Shown here in pieces: positions 51,153-60,075 of a DNA stretch of 64,000 nt. The stretch comes from Vitreoscilla filiformis (lineage in GTDB: Bacteria; Pseudomonadota; Gammaproteobacteria; Burkholderiales; Burkholderiaceae_C): contig NZ_CP022423.1 in NCBI RefSeq assembly GCF_002222655.1, forward strand, positions 2,976,001 to 3,040,000. Reading direction: 5' to 3'. Numbering within the stretch: position 1 is the first letter of the stretch; each line of letters starts with the position of its first letter. The notes below the pieces were generated by a model. The model did no database searches, was not told where the DNA came from, and was given only the letters and a program-made list of their open reading frames with translations. The position numbers and the translations under genes were made by a program.

Positions 51153-51605
51153 TCAGGCAGCCGAGCGCGGCAACAGCTCTTTGATGCGCTCGGCGGTGCT
51201 GCGAGCGATGGTCAAAATCGCGCCCAAAGGAGCCGCCTGCGCAGTGACCAACAGCAGCAAATGCCCGTTGACATGCGGCACCTTGATGCCCACCGTGGTC
51301 AGGTCGCCCGATTGCAGGGTCAGTACATCCAGCGAGGGATGCTGCCCGCTGTGAACGGCCTGCACCGTGGCCTCGCCCAGCGAGATCAAGGAGCTGGTCA
51401 GGGCAGCGATTTTGCCCAGTTGATCCACCGTCACGCCGATGGAGCACAGGTTGAAACCTTCCGGCGTACACAGCATGGCGCACACACACTGCGGCAACCG
51501 CTTGGGAATCACCTCGAAAGCCGGCAAGACAAACCGGCCCAGGGCAGCAGAATCCATCATCCAGTCCCCTTGGGGCAAATTCGAGGGCACCGGCGCAACG
51601 TTCAC
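51153..51605 (-). CDS. Roadblock/LC7-domain protein (second of the operon)
   Basis: 150 aa, Roadblock/LC7 fold: LPQCVCAMLCTPEGFNLCSIG, then KIAALTSSLISLGEATVQAV and LLLLVTAQAAPLGAILTIARSTAERI. Such domains dimerise and regulate small GTPases (MglB type). Its GTG start overlaps the stop of the GTPase gene in GTGA, so it is co-translated. Last gene of the four-gene operon; the nifE promoter lies downstream of it. Confidence 0.8.
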   Translation of the reverse strand: MNVAPVPSNLPQGDWMMDSAALGRFVLPAFEVIPKRLPQCVCAMLCTPEGFNLCSIGVTVDQLGKIAALTSSLISLGEATVQAVHSGQHPSLDVLTLQSGDLTTVGIKVPHVNGHLLLLVTAQAAPLGAILTIARSTAERIKELLPRSAA

Positions 51606-52210
51606 CCCAGGCTCACCGCAGCGAGTGCGATGGCCACCGCCAAACGCACGTCCTCACTGCGACGAGGATCGGCGGCAATCAGCGGTGCCACGGGGTTGAA
51701 ACGCGCCAACACGTCGCGCAGAGGCCCGAGTTTGGCATCGACGTCTTGCATCGTACCGGACAGCCGCGTAACGGCCACCGACAAAATATCCAGCGCCACG
51801 CAGCCGCGCAAAGCCTCCAGCCAAGCTGTTAACTCTTGCGGCGCATCGTCGTGATCGCCGTACACCCACAGCACCACTGCGCTGGCTCCTGGCAGCACGG
51901 TGCGCCACACCGCATGGAAACGATCTTGCCCCGGCAGCCCAAACAGGCCGACACGCTGCCCATCGTCCAGCTTGAGTTCGCCGTAGTCAAAACCCACGGT
52001 GGTGTGGGTTTTGCCGGGCAAATCAGCGCGACGTTCCGTGGTGGCCACATCGGTATCCACCACTTCAATGTCCGAAATTGCACGCAGTGCCGTGGTCTTC
52101 CCCACACCGAAAGGGCCGACAAACGCCACACGCTGCGTGTAACTGTGCCCCACCAGCACCGTGGGTGGCGGTGCCGCCGCCGCTGCCGCAAAAGAGGAGA
52201 AGAAACTCAT
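51602..52210 (-). CDS. small Ras-like GTPase (MglA/COG2229-type)
   Basis: 202 aa. P-loop GPFGVGKT (32-39), switch I THTTVGFDYGEL with the conserved Thr, and G3-like GLPGQDRF (91-98), typical of bacterial MglA/SRPRB-like GTPases. The expected NKxD guanine-specificity motif is replaced by VTRLSGT, so nucleotide specificity or affinity may differ. An N-terminal Ala-rich stretch (residues 8-13) precedes the fold. It overlaps both neighbours by 4 bp and sits between a protein of unknown function and a Roadblock partner. Confidence 0.82.
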   Translation of the reverse strand: MSFFSSFAAAAAAPPPTVLVGHSYTQRVAFVGPFGVGKTTALRAISDIEVVDTDVATTERRADLPGKTHTTVGFDYGELKLDDGQRVGLFGLPGQDRFHAVWRTVLPGASAVVLWVYGDHDDAPQELTAWLEALRGCVALDILSVAVTRLSGTMQDVDAKLGPLRDVLARFNPVAPLIAADPRRSEDVRLAVAIALAAVSLG

Positions 52211-52899
52211 CGGAATCGGCTCAGGAAACGCTGAAACAAACTCGGCTCACGGCGTGGCACTGCTGCCGTGCGCACCTCGGGCTGCTGCACGACAGGTGCG
52301 GCGATGATGAGGTTGTCTTGTGCCCAAGCGTCAGCCAGCAGGCGTTGCAGCAAGCCGGCATCATTGGGCAAGTTCTTTAACTCATTGAACGCCACCGCTT
52401 CCACCAGCAAACGCCGGCAAATCTGCACCAGTTGAAGCGATGATGCACCCGCATACGCCGTCAGGTTGGGCCAGCGCTTGAGGCGCAGCATCTGCCCCTC
52501 CCAAGGTGCGACGCTGGGGGCCGACGCGACCTCCTCGCTCGGCAACTCCTTGTCCACATGGCTGTTGGCAGGCAGGCCCAGGGTCTGGTTGATCCAGGGG
52601 AAGAAGCCGCGTGGCGTCAGCGGCAGCTTGAAAAACGCCCAGTGGGCGCCCGGTACTTGCAGCCAGCTCTTGGCCAAGGCGATGCCGTAGCGATGCTGGT
52701 GGGGATCGTTCACCAATCCCACACACTGTTCATCGACTTGGCGCGAGGCATCAATGACGATCCAACGCGCCTGCGCCGGGTCGTTCACCCACAGCCACTC
52801 CTCCCCCCGCAAACCCAGCAAAGATTTACAGACCCGGACACAGCCGGAGTCCCGGTGCGGTGACCAAATGCTGCGTGGATGCAAAACAGACGAGCTCAT
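52207..52899 (-). CDS. uncharacterised partner protein in the Roadblock-GTPase operon
   Basis: 230 aa, no family recognised. Seen: a hydrophobic/aromatic-rich middle (GAHWAFFKLPLTPRGFFPWI), an acidic linker, a C-terminal helical segment (LQLVQICRRLLVEAVAFNEL, LLQRLLADAWAQDNLI) and a basic tail (PSLFQRFLSRFR) that could touch membrane or nucleic acid. A TTG at 52929 overlapping the upstream stop (TTGA) is an alternative start. It overlaps the GTPase start in ATGA. It is the candidate effector of the switch. Confidence 0.65.
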   Translation of the reverse strand: MSSSVLHPRSIWSPHRDSGCVRVCKSLLGLRGEEWLWVNDPAQARWIVIDASRQVDEQCVGLVNDPHQHRYGIALAKSWLQVPGAHWAFFKLPLTPRGFFPWINQTLGLPANSHVDKELPSEEVASAPSVAPWEGQMLRLKRWPNLTAYAGASSLQLVQICRRLLVEAVAFNELKNLPNDAGLLQRLLADAWAQDNLIIAAPVVQQPEVRTAAVPRREPSLFQRFLSRFR

Positions 52900-52925
52900 G
52901 GCGGCGGCGGATTCGTGTCTGAACG

Positions 52926-53306
52926 TCAACGGCGGGTGGCTTGGCCCACCATCTCCAGTGAACGCGGCAGTGCTACCGACAGCAACACACCCAGGTTGAC
53001 TTTTTTGTTGTTGAACAACATGCCTTGGAGAAGTTCACCGTGGCGGATGATCATGGCGGTGTGGTCACCCTCCATGTCCAACAGGTAATAGCGGTTCAGC
53101 CCGGGAAAACCCGAATCGCGCAACGTGGACACCAGTTCCCCCGTCAACTGGGTGAACAGGCCCACGGCGGCTGGCTGCGAGTTATAGCCAGCCAGAGACA
53201 ACCCATCGTTCAGATTCCAGATGTCCACCGCCAAAAGTCCATCCTTGAGCAAGGATTTCATGGCATCCACACACTGATTGAGTCGGTCCAGATCGATGTT
53301 CATCAT
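52926..53306 (-). CDS. Roadblock/LC7-domain protein (first of the operon)
   Basis: 126 aa, essentially a single Roadblock/LC7 domain: LNQCVDAMKSLLKDGLLAVD, LNDGLSLAGYNSQPAAVGLF, then LDMEGDHTAMIIRHGELLQG. It is expected to form homo- or heterodimers with the second Roadblock protein and regulate the GTPase. First gene of the operon, divergent from the yecA-like gene across 150 bp. Confidence 0.8.
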   Translation of the reverse strand: MMNIDLDRLNQCVDAMKSLLKDGLLAVDIWNLNDGLSLAGYNSQPAAVGLFTQLTGELVSTLRDSGFPGLNRYYLLDMEGDHTAMIIRHGELLQGMLFNNKKVNLGVLLSVALPRSLEMVGQATRR

Positions 53307-53456
53307 GACAGGGGCATCCCAGAAAAGTACAAGTCACGGTCGATTGTGTGAAGGGGGGACACAGTTGCAATCCGTAACAACCATGAGTGTGCCACCCACA
53401 TGCTCCCGCTGCATGCGACACTGCCGCCCCCCTGATCTCCCACAAGAAATTCGCTC

Positions 53457-54293
53457 ATGGCGCTGCTCATTCCGAAAACCACCGACGACGATATTCAGGC
53501 ACTGGAAGCGCTGTGCGAGCGCATGACAGGCTTTGATGAACTGATCAACCTCGAATGGCTCGACGGCTACATGGCCGCCCTGGCCTGCGGCCCGCGTCGC
53601 CTGAGCCTGGAGGACTGGCTGCCGGTGTTCGGCGATGGCCTGTTCGACCGCGTGTTCGCCGATGCGGCGGATGCCGAAGCGGCACGCGCTGTCATCGGCA
53701 AGCGCTGGGCCGAGTTGTGCGCGCAGTTGGATGCCGAATCCATCCTTGATGATCACGAGGTTTTGCGCATCGATCCGCTGATGTACCGCTTCGACAGCGA
53801 AGACGACGAGGACAGCGAAGCCGCAGAACCCTCCGAAACCCCCGAAGCCGCGCCTGTGGCCGAAGCGCCCACCGATGCAGCGGATTCAGAGACGGCCGAC
53901 CCCGCCCCCGCCGATTGGCCGGGCGATGGCGTCTACTGGTCGCTGGGTTTTGGTGAGGCCATCGAAGACTTCCCCGAAGACTGGGTGAGCCCCACGCCCG
54001 GGGATGAGGACGAGGAAACGTTCTACGACCTGCTCGAATCCATTGCCCTGCTGGCCAACACCGAGGTGCAGGAGCGTCAGGAAACCATCCATCGCTTGTA
54101 TGACGGCGTGGACATGAACCGCGACGAGCTGATCACCGAAGCCATGTACGCCGTGCAAGAGCTGCGCATGTACTGGTTGCACCACGCTCCGAAGCCGGCC
54201 ACGCGCCGCGTGGAGGTCAAGGTGGGGCGCAACGATCCGTGCCCGTGCGGCAGCGGGAAAAAGTACAAGAAATGCCACGGCGCTGACGCCTGA
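53457..54293 (+). CDS. UPF0149 (YecA-like) protein with SEC-C zinc motif
   Basis: 278 aa. The N-terminal UPF0149 domain has [20 protein letters not shown] and [13 protein letters not shown]. The C-terminal SEC-C zinc finger is [17 protein letters not shown], as in SecA and YecA. Residues about 113-155 are an acidic, Ala/Glu/Pro-rich insertion ([13 protein letters not shown]...) that splits the domain and is unusual for the family. YecA of E. coli binds ribosomes and SecA-type clients; the same is inferred here. Confidence 0.88.
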   Translation: MALLIPKTTDDDIQALEALCERMTGFDELINLEWLDGYMAALACGPRRLSLEDWLPVFGDGLFDRVFADAADAEAARAVIGKRWAELCAQLDAESILDDHEVLRIDPLMYRFDSEDDEDSEAAEPSETPEAAPVAEAPTDAADSETADPAPADWPGDGVYWSLGFGEAIEDFPEDWVSPTPGDEDEETFYDLLESIALLANTEVQERQETIHRLYDGVDMNRDELITEAMYAVQELRMYWLHHAPKPATRRVEVKVGRNDPCPCGSGKKYKKCHGADA

Positions 54294-54306
54294 ACCGACC
54301 CTCGCC

Positions 54307-55548
54307 ATGAGCCAACGACTTGATCTGGCAGGCCGCCGCATCGTGCTCGGCCTGTCGGGCGGCATCGCCTGTTACAAGGCAGCCGACCTGTGCCGCGAGC
54401 TGGTCAAAGCCGGCGCCACCGTGCAAGTGGTGATGACCGAGGCCGCCCGCGCTTTCATCACCCCCGTGACGATGCAGGCCCTGAGCGGCCGCGCTGTGTT
54501 CACCGATCAGTGGGATGCGCGCCCGGACAACAACATGGCCCACATCCAACTGGGCCGCGACGCTGACGCGATTTTGATCGCCCCGGCCAGTGCCGATTTC
54601 ATCGCCAAACTGGCCCAGGGCCGGGCGGATGAGCTGCTGTCGCTGACGTGTTTGGCGCGGCCCATCGAACGCACGCCGCTGCTCGTCGCCCCGGCGATGA
54701 ACCGCGAGATGTGGGCGCATCCGGCGACGCAACGCAACGTCGCGCAGATCGTGGCCGATGGCGCCACGGTGCTGGGCCCGACAGCGGGCGAGCAAGCGTG
54801 CGGCGAAATCGGGGACGGGCGCATGTTGGAACCGGTCGAGCTGCGCGACGCGCTGATCGCCTTCTTCCAACCCAAACGCCTGGCCGGCAAAACCCTGCTG
54901 GTGACAGCGGGCCCGACCTTCGAAGCCATCGACCCGGTGCGCGGCATCACCAACCACTCCAGCGGCAAGATGGGGTTTGCCATCGCCCGAGCGGCGGCGG
55001 AAGCGGGGGCGCAGGTCACGCTGGTGGCGGGCCCGGTGCATCTGCCGACGCCAGCGGGCGTGCGCCGCATCAACGTGCAAAGTGCGCAGCAGATGTTCGA
55101 CGCCGTGTTGCCCTTGGCGCCGCAGCACGATGTGTTCGTCGCCACCGCTGCGGTGGCGGACTGGCGTCCGGCGCACATCACCACGCACAAAATCAAAAAG
55201 GAAGGCGGCAAGGCCGTGCCCAGTTTTGATTTGGTGGAGAACCCGGACATCCTGGCCGCCGTGGCCCGCTTGCCCGAAGCCGACCGCCCGTGGTGCGTGG
55301 GCTTCGCCGCTGAAAGCCATGAGCTGCTCAAGCATGCGCGCCAAAAATTGGAGCGCAAGCGGGTGCCGCTGGTGGTGGGCAACCTCGGCCCGGCCACGTT
55401 CGGGCGGGATGACAACACGCTGGTGTTGGTCGATGCCCATGGCCACCGTGAGCTGCCTTCGGGCGACAAACTCACGTTGGCACGCGCCCTGGTGGCGGAA
55501 GTTGCGGCCCGTCTGCCCTCTCAGCTTGATTTTGGAACCCCCGCATGA
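54307..55548 (+). CDS. coaBC: bifunctional phosphopantothenoylcysteine decarboxylase/synthetase
   Basis: 413 aa coenzyme A synthesis enzyme. The N-terminal flavoprotein (CoaC, about 1-190) has [19 protein letters not shown] and the [14 protein letters not shown] active-site motif. The C-terminal CoaB synthetase has [26 protein letters not shown], split over the domain start. Its stop overlaps the dut start in ATGA, as in many proteobacteria. Confidence 0.95.
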   Translation: MSQRLDLAGRRIVLGLSGGIACYKAADLCRELVKAGATVQVVMTEAARAFITPVTMQALSGRAVFTDQWDARPDNNMAHIQLGRDADAILIAPASADFIAKLAQGRADELLSLTCLARPIERTPLLVAPAMNREMWAHPATQRNVAQIVADGATVLGPTAGEQACGEIGDGRMLEPVELRDALIAFFQPKRLAGKTLLVTAGPTFEAIDPVRGITNHSSGKMGFAIARAAAEAGAQVTLVAGPVHLPTPAGVRRINVQSAQQMFDAVLPLAPQHDVFVATAAVADWRPAHITTHKIKKEGGKAVPSFDLVENPDILAAVARLPEADRPWCVGFAAESHELLKHARQKLERKRVPLVVGNLGPATFGRDDNTLVLVDAHGHRELPSGDKLTLARALVAEVAARLPSQLDFGTPA

Positions 55549-55994
55549 CAACGATTGATGTGAAAGTGCTGGACGCCCGGGTGTCCGACGCCCTGCCCGC
55601 CTACGCCACCCCGGGCAGTGCCGGCCTCGATTTACGCGCCTGCTTGGACGCCCCGTTGACGCTGGCCCCTGGCCAAAGCGCGTTGATTCCCACGGGCTTG
55701 GCGATCCACATCGGTGACCCGGGTTTGGCGGCGATGATCTTGCCGCGTTCGGGATTGGGGCACAAACACGGCATCGTGCTGGGCAACTTGGTGGGCCTGA
55801 TCGACTCGGATTACCAAGGCCCGCTGATGGTGAGCTGCTGGAACCGGGGCCAAGCTGAGTTCACTGTGCAACCGCTGGAGCGCATCGCGCAGATGGTGAT
55901 CGTGCCGGTGGTGCAAGCGGCGTTCCGCCGTGTGGACAGCTTTGACGCCAGCGAACGCGGCGCTGGCGGTTTTGGCTCGACGGGGCGCGGCTGA
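55545..55994 (+). CDS. dut: dUTP diphosphatase
   Basis: 149 aa trimeric dUTPase; hydrolyses dUTP to dUMP. All five motifs are present: [43 protein letters not shown] and the C-terminal [12 protein letters not shown]. Coupled to coaBC. Confidence 0.97.
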   Translation: MTTIDVKVLDARVSDALPAYATPGSAGLDLRACLDAPLTLAPGQSALIPTGLAIHIGDPGLAAMILPRSGLGHKHGIVLGNLVGLIDSDYQGPLMVSCWNRGQAEFTVQPLERIAQMVIVPVVQAAFRRVDSFDASERGAGGFGSTGRG

Positions 55995-56010
55995 TCGCCT
56001 CTGCGCACTG

Positions 56011-56598
56011 TCAGTTGAGGCTGTCCGGCGTGTCGTCGTCGATTTCGGCGAACAGCGTCGCGGCGGGCAGGGTGAGGTGAACGCTGCGCAGCGTTACCGC
56101 CTCACCCGGGGCGAAGGGGTGCAGCACCCACAGCCCGTCCCCTTCGTTTTTGCGAAAAACATCGACCCGGCGATGATCCAAGTCGATCAGGGCGACTTCC
56201 TGCAAGCTGGGAATTTGCCGGTAGCGCGCAAACTTTTCGCCTCGGTCGTAGGCGGCGGTTGAAGGAGAGAGCACCTCCGCCAGCAGCAGCGGTTCGCGCT
56301 TGATGCGGGGGCTGCTGCGATCGGCGGAGCTGCACGTCACCAACACATCCGGGTAGAAATAGCTCTCGCCCTCTTGGGCTTGCAGTTTCATGTCCGACAT
56401 GTAGGTGCGGCAGGGCGAGCCCGCCAAATGCTGGCGCAAGGCCATCGCCAGGTTCAAGCAGACGGTGACGTGCCGATCCTCGGCCCCTGCCATGGCAAAT
56501 ACTTCGCCGTCCACGAACTCATGGCGCTCGTGTTGTACGGCTTCCCACGCGAGGAAGTCCTCTCCGCTCATGCGGTATTGACGCAGTGCTTGACCCAT
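56011..56598 (-). CDS. Uma2-family (DUF820) endonuclease-like protein
   Basis: 195 aa PD-(D/E)XK-superfamily protein. Typical blocks: EYRMSGEDFLAWE-like start, HEFVDGEVFAMAG, SYFYPDVLVTC with the catalytic Asp, and LLLAEVLSPSTAAYDRGEKFARY. Members are abundant in cyanobacteria and some proteobacteria; their biological role is unknown. The ATG at 56598 is preferred to a longer frame entering the slyD-like gene. Confidence 0.85.
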   Translation of the reverse strand: MGQALRQYRMSGEDFLAWEAVQHERHEFVDGEVFAMAGAEDRHVTVCLNLAMALRQHLAGSPCRTYMSDMKLQAQEGESYFYPDVLVTCSSADRSSPRIKREPLLLAEVLSPSTAAYDRGEKFARYRQIPSLQEVALIDLDHRRVDVFRKNEGDGLWVLHPFAPGEAVTLRSVHLTLPAATLFAEIDDDTPDSLN

Positions 56599-56623
56599 GG
56601 TTCGCGCAACCCTTTGTTGACCT

Positions 56624-57145
56624 TCAGTGCAACGTTTGCCCCGGCGGCGGCCCACCGATCAGCGCCAAGGGCGAATCCCCCACCGACCCAGCGGCGATTT
56701 CTTCCTCGGTCGCCCCGCGCACATCCAGCACTTTCAAGGCGATGCGCAAAGCAATGCCGGCCAGCGGGTGATTGGCATCCAGCACCACATGCTCGGGGTA
56801 CACCTCGGTGATGGTGTAAATCAGATCGTCAGGCATGTCCGGCGTGATGGCGCCTTCGGGCAGGCCTTCAAACTGCATCCCGGCTTGGATGTCCGGCGGG
56901 AACAGATGGCGCGGCTCGAAGCACACCAGCTCGGAGTGATAGTCGCCAAAAGCGTTCTCAGGCTCTAAATGCAAGTGGGTTTCAAAACCCGCCCGCTGGC
57001 CTTGCAAAGCCTCTTCGACCTTGGGCAGCAAGTCCTCGCCGCCATAAAAAAATTCAACCGGCTCATCCAATTGGTCCATGAGCTGGCCTTGCGCATCGGA
57101 AAGTGTCCACGTCAACGTGACAACGCAGGGAGAGGTGATGTCCAT
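56624..57145 (-). CDS. SlyD-like FKBP peptidyl-prolyl isomerase
   Basis: 173 aa. FKBP fold with inserted flap domain: VVTLTWTLSDAQGQLMDQLD, EFFYGGEDLLPKVEEALQGQ, LEPENAFGDYHSELV (the SlyD-type chaperone flap) and VVLDANHPLAGIALRIALKV. It lacks the histidine-rich metal-binding tail of E. coli SlyD, and so resembles the FkpB/SlpA-SlyD intermediates of Burkholderiales. Divergent from the ribosomal oxygenase gene with a 39-bp gap. Confidence 0.9.
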   Translation of the reverse strand: MDITSPCVVTLTWTLSDAQGQLMDQLDEPVEFFYGGEDLLPKVEEALQGQRAGFETHLHLEPENAFGDYHSELVCFEPRHLFPPDIQAGMQFEGLPEGAITPDMPDDLIYTITEVYPEHVVLDANHPLAGIALRIALKVLDVRGATEEEIAAGSVGDSPLALIGGPPPGQTLH

Positions 57146-57184
57146 CAGGCAATCATGGCACAAGGGCAGGGACAATCCGCCGCC

Positions 57185-58315
57185 ATGACCATCGCTCCAA
57201 CGACCCCTTTGCCCCTGCTCGGCGGCCTCTCGCCCGAGCAATTCATGCGCCAGTACTGGCAAAAAAAGCCCTGCCTGATCCGCCAAGCGATCCCCGGTGT
57301 GCAGCCGCCCATCGACCGAGCCGCCCTCTTCGCTTTGGCAGAGCAAGACGACGTCGAATCCCGCTTGGTGCGCCAGGGAGAAACGGGCTGGGAACTCAAA
57401 CACGGCCCGTTCACACGCCGGCAAATCCCCGGCTTGGCCAAACCCCACTGGACGCTGTTGGTGCAGGGGCTGGACTTGCACGTCCCCGCTGCACACGCGC
57501 TGCTGGCGCAGTTTCGCTTCGTGCCGGAAGCGCGGTTGGACGATTTGATGATTTCCTACGCATCCGACCAGGGCGGCGTCGGCCCGCACACGGATTCGTA
57601 CGACGTATTTCTGCTGCAAGTCAGCGGCAAGCGGCGCTGGCGCATCGGCCCGGTGAAGGACACCGCCTTGGTGCCGGACATGCCCGTCAAACTGCTGGCG
57701 AACTTCCAGCCTGATGAGGAATGGGTGCTGGAGCCCGGCGACATGCTCTACCTGCCTCCACGCTGGGGCCACGATGGCATCGCTGAAGGGCCGGATTGCA
57801 TGACCTGCTCGATCGGCTTTCGCACGCCCACGCCCACCGAGTTGGCCCGCGAGGTCTTGCAGCGCATGGTGGACAACCTGCAAGCCCCCGACAAAGAACC
57901 CCACTACCGGGACCCCGCCCAAAGTGCGACGGCCACGCCGGGGCTGATCCCTGAAGCTTTGCAAGTGTTCACGCAAAAAGCCGTCATCAAAGCACTGAAC
58001 GATGCGCGCAGCTTGGCCAGTGCCCTGGGCGAAGCGTTGACCGAACCCAAAGCCATCGTTTGGTTTGAAGGGGGAGAGCCGATTCCGCCCGGGCAAGGGG
58101 CGCGCCTCGACCGACGCTCCCGCATGATGTACGACGCAGAACGCATCTACATCAACGGTGAATCGTTCCGCGCCAGCGGCAAGGATGCGCGTCTGATGCA
58201 CGCATTGGCCGATGCGCGCCAGTTGTCGGCCACCGAAGTCAAAACCCTGAGTCGCGCCGCCCGTGCGCTGCTGGATGAATGGGCCTGCGACGGCTGGCTG
58301 CACGCTGCCCCCTGA
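57185..58315 (+). CDS. roxA: cupin ribosomal oxygenase (RoxA/YcfD-like)
   Basis: 376 aa JmjC-type 2-oxoglutarate/Fe(II) oxygenase. In E. coli YcfD hydroxylates an arginine of ribosomal protein L16. The iron triad is H135-x-D137 (GPHTDSYDVF) and H196 (RWGHDG). EQFMRQYWQKKPCLIRQAI at the N-terminus and the C-terminal winged-helix part (LSRAARALLDEWACDGWL) match the family. The ATG at 57185 follows the slyD-like divergent promoter gap. Confidence 0.9.
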   Translation: MTIAPTTPLPLLGGLSPEQFMRQYWQKKPCLIRQAIPGVQPPIDRAALFALAEQDDVESRLVRQGETGWELKHGPFTRRQIPGLAKPHWTLLVQGLDLHVPAAHALLAQFRFVPEARLDDLMISYASDQGGVGPHTDSYDVFLLQVSGKRRWRIGPVKDTALVPDMPVKLLANFQPDEEWVLEPGDMLYLPPRWGHDGIAEGPDCMTCSIGFRTPTPTELAREVLQRMVDNLQAPDKEPHYRDPAQSATATPGLIPEALQVFTQKAVIKALNDARSLASALGEALTEPKAIVWFEGGEPIPPGQGARLDRRSRMMYDAERIYINGESFRASGKDARLMHALADARQLSATEVKTLSRAARALLDEWACDGWLHAAP

Positions 58316-58377
58316 AAAGGGGCCACGCCAGCGCATCCGCCTGCACGCTGGCTCATCCCTTAGGGGGTGGGTGCTTG

Positions 58378-58406
58378 CTAGGGAAGTTCCCTAGTATGGC
58401 TATAAT
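58378..58406 (+). promoter_or_regulatory. 17-bp palindrome abutting a perfect TATAAT, upstream of the small lipoprotein
   Basis: CTAGGGAAGTTCCCTAG (58378-58394) is a perfect palindrome around G, ending 6 bp before TATAAT (58401-58406). No good -35 is present at 17 bp, so the palindrome may be an activator or repressor site. The expected leader to the lipoprotein ATG is about 140 nt. Confidence 0.6.
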
Positions 58407-58551
58407 GGCCCGCTAGGCGCAGGAACTTTGATCAAGGAATTGTCTCAGGCGGTTCCAAAGTTTCTGGTCTTTGCGAGTCGGAGGCGCGCACGAACAGCGA
58501 GCTTCCAGAATTACCGGTAATTTTGTTCGACCCCATTCACTGAGGACACCC

Positions 58552-58761
58552 ATGAACAAGTCGCTCCTGCTGGCCGCCCTGATCGCTGCCGCTGCCCTGT
58601 CTGCTTGCGGCAAGAAGGAAGAGCCCGCTGCTGCCCCCGCTCCGGAAGCCGCTTCGGCTGCCGCTTCGGCCGCTTCGGAAACTGCTGCTCCTGCCGCTTC
58701 GGAAGCCGCTTCGGCCGCTCCGGAAGCCGCTTCGGGCGCTTCGGAAGCCGCTTCGAAGTAA
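58552..58761 (+). CDS. small Ala/Ser/Glu-rich lipoprotein
   Basis: 69 aa. A lipoprotein signal ends LSAC (C19). The mature part is CGKKEEP followed by about 45 residues of Ala, Ser, Glu and Pro in EAASAA/SEAAS units, encoded by repeated GAAGCCGCTTCGG blocks. No folded domain is apparent; it is probably a flexible envelope tether. It has a strong own promoter and two downstream terminators, suggesting a highly expressed monocistronic gene. Function unknown. Confidence 0.8.
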   Translation: MNKSLLLAALIAAAALSACGKKEEPAAAPAPEAASAAASAASETAAPAASEAASAAPEAASGASEAASK

Positions 58762-58807
58762 TCCGCTTCGATGTGTTCCCTGCACCGCCGGTGTGGGGAA
58801 CAGCTTC

Positions 58808-58839
58808 AAAACCGCTTGCGTTGTGCAGCGGTTTTTTTT
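58808..58839 (+). terminator. terminator of the small lipoprotein gene
   Basis: AAAACCGCT (58808-58816) and AGCGGTTTT (58827-58835) form a 9-bp stem with a 10-nt loop, followed by a T run to 58839. Confidence 0.88.
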
Positions 58840-58847
58840 CGCCCATA

Positions 58848-58875
58848 AAAAAGCCAACCTTTCGGTTGGCTTTTT
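58848..58875. terminator. bidirectional terminator between the lipoprotein and bamC
   Basis: AGCCAACC and GGTTGGCT around TTTC, with A6 on the left and T5 on the right, so it can act on both strands. It ends 15 bp from the bamC stop. Confidence 0.9.
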
Positions 58876-58890
58876 CAATGGTGGCGACGC

Positions 58891-60051
58891 TTACTTCAGT
58901 TCGTCGGCCAACAAAGTCGCGATGCGCTGGGCGTTGGCACTGTTGTCTGGCGCACCCTGTGGTGTGAGGATGCGCACGCGGCTCACGCGCTCACCCTCAG
59001 CGCCAATTTGGATGCGGTAATGGCCCACGATCGGCGTGTTCTCTGCCTCGCTGCTGAACAACCGAGCCCAGAATCCACGCTCCGTCTTGGCCGCTTCCTT
59101 GGGATCGATGTAGCGCACCGTGTAGACAGCATTGCTGCGCTGACGCTCCTCAACGGTGAAACCGCCTCGATCCAGCGCCAGCCCCAACCGCCGCCATGTG
59201 CGCTCCAAAGTGTCATCGACCTGCACGGTCGCTGTTTCTTGGTTGGCCAAGGTGCGCGCCCGGGCAGGCACCACCACTTCGGGCACGCGCGCAGGCGAGG
59301 TCGGCGCCCCAGCCTGAAGGGGAACACCTCCCAGGCGAACCAGCATGCGGGTCAAAACCTCGGCTTCCATTTGCGGATCGCGTGGGCGCACCGTCCAAGT
59401 GGTGTCCCCGGTTTGGCCTTGCACTTGGGCCTCACGGTAGACCTCTTGCAATCCGTGGTGGGTGACGTACACCTCGGTGCCACCTTGCGCTGTGCGTTCG
59501 ATGCGCATACGGTAACGGTCACGCTCCCCTGTGTCCGACAGGGTGTCAATCAGCCCACCGATGGTTTGGCGGATGAAGTTGTTGGGCAGTTTGGCGCGGT
59601 TTTCCGCCCAGTTGGTTTGGATCACCCCCGTGGTCTGATCCTCTACCTCCAGGGTAAACCCCAGATCAAGCCAGAACTGGCGCAACTGAGGCCACAGCGA
59701 CTCCGGTGAACGTGGACTCACCAACCAGCGGGCCTGCCCTTGACGCTCCAAGCGCCAGTCGCCTTGGGCAATGGGGCTGATGGCAGCGGGCGCACCGGCA
59801 GCCGCCTGGCTGGCAGCCTGTTGCTGCTTGAGCGCCGCTGCCGACACCGACCCTGATTGCGTTTGGTATCGCCCATCCGGTGCAATGCCGGACAAATCCG
59901 GCGGGATCACCAGCGTTGGCACCTTGCGGGCACCGGCCTGGTATTGGAGCGCGTCGTCCGAGGTGGTGTCGAGCAAGCTGCAACCGGTCAGGCTGAGCAC
60001 GAATGCAGCCACTGCGGCCCGCGTGGCCGTGGGCAAGAACGTGGAAGTCAC
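58891..60051 (-). CDS. bamC: outer-membrane assembly lipoprotein BamC
   Basis: 386 aa lipoprotein of the BAM complex that inserts outer-membrane barrels. The signal ends LTGC (about C24). DALQYQAGARKVPTLVIPPDL is the conserved unstructured N-terminal segment that binds BamD. Two helix-grip domains follow (RLERQGQARWLVSPRSPESL and TVQVDDTLERTWRRLGLALD). Third gene of methyltransferase-dapA-bamC. Confidence 0.93.
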   Translation of the reverse strand: MTSTFLPTATRAAVAAFVLSLTGCSLLDTTSDDALQYQAGARKVPTLVIPPDLSGIAPDGRYQTQSGSVSAAALKQQQAASQAAAGAPAAISPIAQGDWRLERQGQARWLVSPRSPESLWPQLRQFWLDLGFTLEVEDQTTGVIQTNWAENRAKLPNNFIRQTIGGLIDTLSDTGERDRYRMRIERTAQGGTEVYVTHHGLQEVYREAQVQGQTGDTTWTVRPRDPQMEAEVLTRMLVRLGGVPLQAGAPTSPARVPEVVVPARARTLANQETATVQVDDTLERTWRRLGLALDRGGFTVEERQRSNAVYTVRYIDPKEAAKTERGFWARLFSSEAENTPIVGHYRIQIGAEGERVSRVRILTPQGAPDNSANAQRIATLLADELK

Positions 60052-60075
60052 TTGAAGCGTATCCCGAACAGCGGA

